Assembly (NCBI GenBank): GCA_026770615.1
Contig: MU631326.1
Span: 583,944 to 603,125, forward strand
DNA length: 19,182 nucleotides
Direction: 5' to 3'
From: Pavlovales sp. CCMP2436
Taxonomy: Eukaryota > Haptophyta > Pavlovophyceae > Pavlovales
How positions within the stretch are numbered: position 1 is the stretch's first letter; every line of letters starts with the position of its first letter. The notes under the pieces are model-generated. The model had not been told where the DNA came from. It saw only the letters and a program-made list of their open reading frames with translations, and made no database searches. Position numbers and translations under genes: made by a program. Below, piece by piece: positions 15,245-19,182 of this stretch.

Positions 15245-16339
15245 ATGCCGACCGTCCCCATGCTGCGCGAGCTGCTGCGCGCGCGGGGGCTGCCTACAGA
15301 GGGCTACTCGGAGAAGTCCGAGATGCTCGCTGTGCTCGCCGAGGCGGGGCTGCCGCGATCGGAGCTTGACGCATTGGACGCGCGCGAGGCAAACGCGCGC
15401 GAGTCCGCCGAGCAGGCGGCGGCCGTGGCGGCTGCGCTCGCGCTGCAAGAGGCGGCGGAGGCGGGTGCGCGAAAGGCCTACGCGCGCAAGCTGAAGGGCG
15501 CGCTCGCCGACCACGCCAGGAACGACTGGCTGCCGCCGCCGCGCGCACTGCCCGCTGGCCTCGTCCGCTCGCTCGTCTCCGACGACGATTCTGTGCCGCC
15601 CGCCGCGCCGTCCGCGTCGACCACGCTGTGGGAAGGGATGCTGCTCTGCTCGGCGCCCGTGCTGCCCGCATTGCGCGACCTGGGCCTCGCCGCGCCATCT
15701 CTTGCCGCCCTCGGGCTCGCACCTGCCAACCGCTTCCAGGTATGTAATAGATACGGAAGCCCCTGCACGGGGGGGGGAGTCGGGCATACCCCGGGCATCA
15801 CCAGGAAAACGGTGTGCCCGAGGTGGGGCATCACCGTCAGCTAGGTGTGCCCGAGGTGGGGCATCACATGGTATGGGGTAAACAATAACTAACTGCCAAC
15901 CGCTTCCTAAGTTATAACAAACTTCCAGGTATGGCAAAAGGAAAAGGAAAAGGAAATCAGAAATCTGATTAGGGCGTCTGTCCCCGGAGACGGTCTCCCG
16001 GGCATGTCCAGGACCACTCTCCGAGCACACAGATACCGCCCCCCCCTGAGCCTGGTTACTCAGAGAGCCTGCGGGGCCAAACCGACTTAACCAAAGGGTG
16101 CCCACCTATCGATTGGCTCGGAACAACCACCTGGCGGCATCCAACACGGCATCCGGTTGGCTCTCCCTGCATCCCTGTAACGTCAATGTGACCGACCCCC
16201 CCCCTCCCTCCCCTGTACCCGTATTCAATTATCCGTATACAGATGGTGCACGTGCCCGACCGCGAGCGCGCCGCGCACTCGCGCCGCGCCGCAACTTTGG
16301 CGGCAGCTGGTCGTGCTTCTGGAGCCAGTGGCTTCGCAG
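15245..16339 (+). CDS. SAP-domain protein, first two exons
   Basis: The ATG at 15245 (an in-frame ATG 36 bp upstream is possible) opens TVPMLRELLRARGLPTEGYS then SEMLAVLAEAGL, a good SAP motif at residues 3-38, a helix-turn-helix that binds DNA in chromatin and RNA-processing proteins. An Ala/Glu-rich helical segment follows (residues 38-90), then KLKGALADHARNDWLPPPRA, a Pro/Ser linker and LLCSAPVLPALRDLGL. Exon 1 ends at 15739 (CTTCCAG|GTATGT); exon 2 starts at 16243 after CCGTATACAG and ends at 16339 (TTCGCAG|GTACTC). Phases join as RFQ-MVHVPDRERAAHSRR. There are 165 + 32 codons with no stop or frameshift, so this is likely a live gene. Further exons beyond 16499 are not identified. No family beyond SAP is recognised. 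Confidence 0.65.
15723..15932 (+). repeat. Duplicated exon end and donor inside intron 1
   Basis: CTGCCAACCGCTTCC occurs at 15723-15737 (exon end) and 15893-15907; CTTCCAGGTATG occurs at the true donor (15733-15744) and again at 15921-15932. Between them lie two exact copies of GGTGTGCCCGAGGTGGGGCA + TCAC (15811-15834 and 15844-15867) and an inverted variant (GGGCATCACC). The second donor could act as an alternative 5' splice site. Confidence 0.85.
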
Positions 16340-16346
16340 GTACTCT

Positions 16347-16498
16347 CTGCTGGAGCCAGGTCACGGTTGCAAAAAAAAAGGAACAAAAAAAGGTTACAGT
16401 TATTCACAGTTATTCACAGTTATTCGTAATAAAAAATCGCGCTTGTGAATTCCCGTTAGACGGGGAATTCACAAGAAGCAGGGTCCTGGCTCCAGCAG
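16347..16498 (+). mobile_element. 152-bp terminal-inverted-repeat element, copy E2
   Basis: Perfect 14-bp inverted ends CTGCTGGAGCCAGG and CCTGGCTCCAGCAG. It starts seven bases after the exon 2 donor (GT at 16340) and ends CAG, so donor plus element make a 159-bp GT-AG intron. Flanks GGTACTCT (16339-16346) and GTTACCCT (16499-16506) match at 6 of 8 bases, like a decayed 8-bp target duplication with the donor in its left copy. The interior has A runs and three ACAGTTATTC repeats (16394-16423 region). Confidence 0.75.
16442..16475. repeat. 34-bp hairpin in E2
   Basis: CTTGTGAATTCCC pairs with GGGAATTCACAAG over 13 bp; the centre is unpaired. Same offset (95) and length as the E1 palindrome. 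Confidence 0.93.
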
Positions 16499-16575
16499 GT
16501 TACCCTAGCCCCAGTAATAACCCCGACGAGGGGTGTAAAGGTCTCGCCAATTGCAGTGCTCCGGGAGTGGGACTT

Positions 16576-16624
<49 letters not shown>
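16576..16624. repeat. (GT)n microsatellite
   Basis: GTGC followed by about 22 GT units. Confidence 0.97.
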
Positions 16625-16627
<3 letters not shown>

Positions 16628-17019
16628 ATACCTTTAACCAACTCCCCGGCCCATACCGTTGGTGCCATTGGGCACATACTACATATAAAGGCTTTCCCGG
16701 CGTTTCCGAGGGCTGAAAACTTAGGGCCCAGTCGCCAAGCCTCCGGGCACATTTGGCTAGCCGACAAGCGCCCATTCAAAGTTAGAATAACACTTGAGTG
16801 CTCACGTAAATAAATACATACATACATACACAAAATGGCATTTAAAAACACGTTTGAGGACCCAGCTGTCTACGCCGCGGGTACTCGGATCCCAGCCGCG
16901 CCTTGAGCCATATCTGAATACAGAACATCCATTTTGAAAGTCGGTCGGTCAGACAAACATCGAATTTTTGCTCACTGCGTAAGCGCAACCCCCTCTATAC
17001 CCATGTTACAGGGACGGTA
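16625..17019. other. Intergenic or intronic DNA, no gene seen
   Basis: Includes an ACATACATACATAC run near 16815. No convincing exon. Confidence 0.5.
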
Positions 17020-17120
17020 TCCGTATTCTCTGCAAAGGTCCCTTGATCCGAGTTTTTTCCTTAACGTCTGGGTCCGGTGGAGACCTGTCAGGGGACGGAC
17101 GTAATTCTAGATATTTACAC
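17020..17120 (-). repeat. Dispersed repeat C, copy 3 (inverted)
   Basis: Reverse complement of the 14390-14510 repeat; its end TTCTAGATATTTACAC is itself tandemly doubled (17104-17140). Confidence 0.85.
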
Positions 17121-17144
17121 ACTTCTAGATATTTACACGCAAGC

Positions 17145-17207
17145 GGTTCCCGCCGGCACGCTGGACCCGCACACGTTCTCGGTGAATTGTGTGTCGGTGG
17201 GATGGCG
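17145..17207 (+). pseudogene. Degraded duplicate of the next exon's start
   Basis: GSRRHAGPAHVLGELCVGGM is encoded here, against GSRGPTGPARVLGELSVGGV at 17324-17383. The DNA is about 70% alike. The frame continues into a G-rich, non-coding stretch, so this copy is dead. Confidence 0.6.
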
Positions 17208-17321
17208 GCGGCGACAGGGCTGGGGGTGGGGGGTAGGGGGGGAGGGCTGTCAAATATATACGTGAACATCCTAACCAGTGGATACATATGTATGAAATTG
17301 ATCAAGTATTCCATAACCCAG

Positions 17322-18853
17322 GAGGCTCCCGGGGGCCCACTGGACCCGCGCGCGTTCTGGGCGAGCTCAGTGTCGGCGGGGTGTTGAGCGACGTCGCCAG
17401 TGCGTCGAACGCGCTTTTCGCCGATAGCTTCGCCGAGCGTCCTCGAGATGCTTTAGCCGGGGCAGCGAGCGGGTGTGGGCAGATTGCAAAGGTAAATAAT
17501 TATAGTTTATGTTATTAGGCCCCTTGACACCGCCGGGACTCAGTCTCACACCCTTGTATGCAGGCAGATTGCGAACGTGTTTTATGTTTTTATTTATTTT
17601 TCGTACGCGACGCTTTCGCCAGGGCAGCGAGTGGGTGTTGGCAGATTGCAAAGGTAAGGAACCCCCCCCCCCCCCCCCCCCCACCTCCTAGCCCTCCCCC
17701 CCACCCCCCCCACCCACCCACCCACCCACCCACACACAGTATTATCCACGGTGTGTTCACGTTCTATAATGCTGCACCTAAGGTGTAGGCAAACTACAAA
17801 AGTTGATATGTTATATTTTGTTTTGATGCCCATTCTACCGCCTGGGGCGCAGTCTCTGCGTCCAGGTGACCCCGGGTATCAGCGTCTGGGCGTCACTCTG
17901 TTAAGCTTTAGCGCCACCTTGCGATGATATTAAAGCGCCAACAGGATGTGGGCCTAATGCATTTTTTTTTTTTTTTGAATCACAATGTCATGCCCGTACG
18001 ACTTCGAGCTGCAATTCGGGAGACGATTAAAAAAGATATATATATAAATGTTTTATTGTATTCGAAATTTTTGAGAATTATACGCAGCTTACATAGCCAC
18101 CAACTACCCCTAAACCCCCCCTTCTTTTTAACCAGGGATTTATAATGGTCTTGTGCCTGCAATTATCATCATCATTGTACTCCCATTCAAATAGCGCGCG
18201 TTTGAAAGTGTCCTACTTTCTTTCGCGTCACTTCTATTGTTAAAAGGAACTATTCTTATAAATTTTGTTTGTTCTTTTTAAGAGGAGTATAACAAGGGGT
18301 TAGGAACGTGAACCAGCCTTCTGATACGTCAACCCCCCCCCCCTCCACACACACACTTCCCCCCCCCTTCCAACCAGGGAGTTGCGAGGTGACTGCTCTC
18401 ATCATTCAAGTGAATACTCCTATTCAAATATACCCCTCTTGTCACTCCCAGACGCACGCTTTTTAAGAAGTGCACTTGCCTGCAACCACAACTCCTCACC
18501 CCTTTTTTTGCTTTATATCTGATCAGGGCGTCGCGATGGGCTGTCTTGGTCTGGTGACTGCTCCCGTCAGGGGGGCGCGCGAGGGAGGCTTCAGGTGAAA
18601 CTACATCCGCACAATGCTTAATGAAGTACATGCCCCCCCCCCATCCCCTGATACTTATGTTTCTAAATGAATATATTCACAGTGGTTCGCGGAGGGGCTT
18701 CAGGTGAAAGTACATACAAACAATGCTTAAAGGAGTGCATACCTCCCCCCCCCCCCTCCGATACTTATATTATTAAATAATGAATATATTCACAGTGGGT
18801 TCGCGGAAGGTTTCGGTCGCGGGCTCGTTGGCGTCGTCGCGCTACCCGCCGCG
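17322..18853 (+). CDS. VPS13-like C-terminal exons
   Basis: Exon A (17322-17491) starts after AACCCAG and ends AAG|GTAAAT: GPARVLGELSVGG, SDVASASNALFADSFAERPR, GAASGCGQIAK. Exon B (18527-18594) after CTGATCAG encodes GVAMGCLGLVTAPVRGAREG-GF. Exon C (18796-18853) after TATTCACAG encodes GFAEGFGRGLVGVVALPAA and ends GCG|GTAATT. Phases agree at every junction (0, 2, 0). G(K/R)GL(V/L)G.V..P repeats preceded by GFxxG are typical of the C-terminal part of VPS13-type bridge-like lipid transporters, which work at membrane contact sites; this assignment is from motif memory. A 21-bp symmetric microexon (18683-18703) lies between B and C. The gene runs off the right edge, and upstream exons are unknown. 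Confidence 0.4.
17612..17653 (+). pseudogene. Duplicate of exon A's 3' end with donor
   Basis: DAFARAASGCWQIAK|GTAAGG repeats the DALAGAASGCGQIAK|GTAAAT of 17447-17493. The upstream part of exon A is absent. It carries both a possible acceptor (GCCAG at about 17621) and a donor. Confidence 0.6.
17657..17736. repeat. Poly-C and CCCA tract
   Basis: About 20 C, then CCCCCA and CCCA units. C runs of 9-13 recur at 18332, 18631 and 18745. Confidence 0.95.
17737..18526. other. Intron-like DNA with decayed exon copies
   Basis: An acceptor-like TTTTTAACCAG at about 18135 and CCAACCAG|GGAGTTGCGA at 18370-18388 followed by GGTGACTGCTCTC resemble degraded exon B (GGCGTCGCGATGG..CTGGTGACTGCTCCC). Positions 17986-18030 hold a fragment of repeat D. 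No intact exon. Confidence 0.45.
18586..18808 (+). repeat. Two ~110-bp tandem units spanning an intron
   Basis: Units of about 18586-18696 and 18697-18808 both read GGCTTCAGGTGAAA, CAATGCTTAA, a C run, GATACTTAT, GAATATATTCACAGTGG, TTCGCGGA. Each contains a donor and an acceptor, so the duplication creates the 21-bp microexon. Confidence 0.9.
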
Positions 18854-18988
18854 GTAATTATATTTCCATTGAAATAATAGTAATCATAATCATGATCATG
18901 ATAAAAATGAAAGAGCTAACATAGTATGAAATCACAGCCATCGTTCGCATTGTGTTTTTGCTGGATAACTTTTTTATCATCTATTCTC

Positions 18989-19016
18989 TTCGACGTCGCC
19001 GCGCTTCCCGCCGAGT
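18989..19016 (+). pseudogene. Decayed copy of exon C's 3' end
   Basis: GACGTCGCCGCGCTTCCCGCCGAG resembles GGCGTCGTCGCGCTACCCGCCGCG in exon C. Confidence 0.45.
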
Positions 19017-19041
19017 CACCCATTCCCCTCCTCCCCCCCCC

Positions 19042-19043
<2 letters not shown>

Positions 19044-19070
<27 letters not shown>
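19044..19070. repeat. (GT)n microsatellite
   Basis: About 13 GT units after a C-rich stretch. Confidence 0.97.
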
Positions 19071-19074
<4 letters not shown>

Positions 19075-19079
19075 CATCT

Positions 19080-19182
19080 CTTATTAATTTGTCTTTATGA
19101 TGTTCTTCTCTTATTACTTTGTCTTTATGATGTTCTTCTCTTATTACTTTGTCTTTATGATGTTCTTCTCTTATTACTTTGT
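19080..19182 (+). repeat. 30-bp tandem array running off the window
   Basis: CTTATTACTTTGTCTTTATG + ATGTTCTTCT repeats at 19080, 19110, 19140 and 19170 (cut by the edge). Only the first unit differs (AATTT for ACTTT). Probably intronic. Confidence 0.97.

Noticed and set aside
15236..16105. 289-codon minus-strand frame opposite the SAP gene
   Set aside because: No domain, Arg/Gly-rich, and crosses a well-formed intron of the plus-strand gene.

Overview
The window looks like nuclear DNA of a microbial eukaryote, most likely a unicellular alga or related protist; lineage cannot be fixed from sequence alone. GC-rich (about 65-70% by eye) coding pieces with short GT-AG introns sit as islands in AT-richer DNA full of microsatellites, C/G homopolymers, small inverted-repeat elements and tandem duplications. 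I see no operons, tRNA, rRNA or CRISPR array.

Layout. 1-1090: CA microsatellite, a TA-flanked MITE, a 152-bp inverted-repeat element (E1) and a poly-Ala coding exon whose 3' end is duplicated. 1090-4500: AT-rich, with further MITE copies and two other dispersed repeats. 4500-6240 (minus): a helical exon, then a broken gene with an RGG-rich part and two Cys repeats. 6413-7135 (plus): 3' part of a non-LTR reverse transcriptase. 7078-9381 (minus): a broken secreted subtilisin-type (S8) protease with an algal-type Cys C-terminal domain, interrupted by a Gln/Pro-rich gene fragment. 10025-10607: a 583-bp foldback element with nested hairpins and a 4-bp target duplication. 10871-13216 (plus): a multi-exon broken gene of unknown function with an in-frame 54-bp minisatellite and a C-terminal CPCC motif. 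13926-14885: a second set of dispersed repeats, one holding a MITE. 15245-16339 (plus): an intact SAP-domain gene start whose second intron is almost wholly a second 152-bp element (E2). 17145-18853 (plus): exons resembling the C-terminal Gly-rich part of VPS13-type lipid-transfer proteins, with repeated exon-intron duplication. 19080-19182: a 30-bp tandem array.

The SAP gene and VPS13-like exons are open and cleanly spliced. The four other large genes carry many 1-bp indels and in-frame stops and read as relics, although most of the stops are TAG at probable Gln positions. The most unusual observations are the two 152-bp elements: identical length, conserved ends, a hairpin at the same offset whose stem differs by four compensatory base-pair changes and no uncompensated one, and right ends that coincide with exon starts, as expected of intron-generating transposons (introners).
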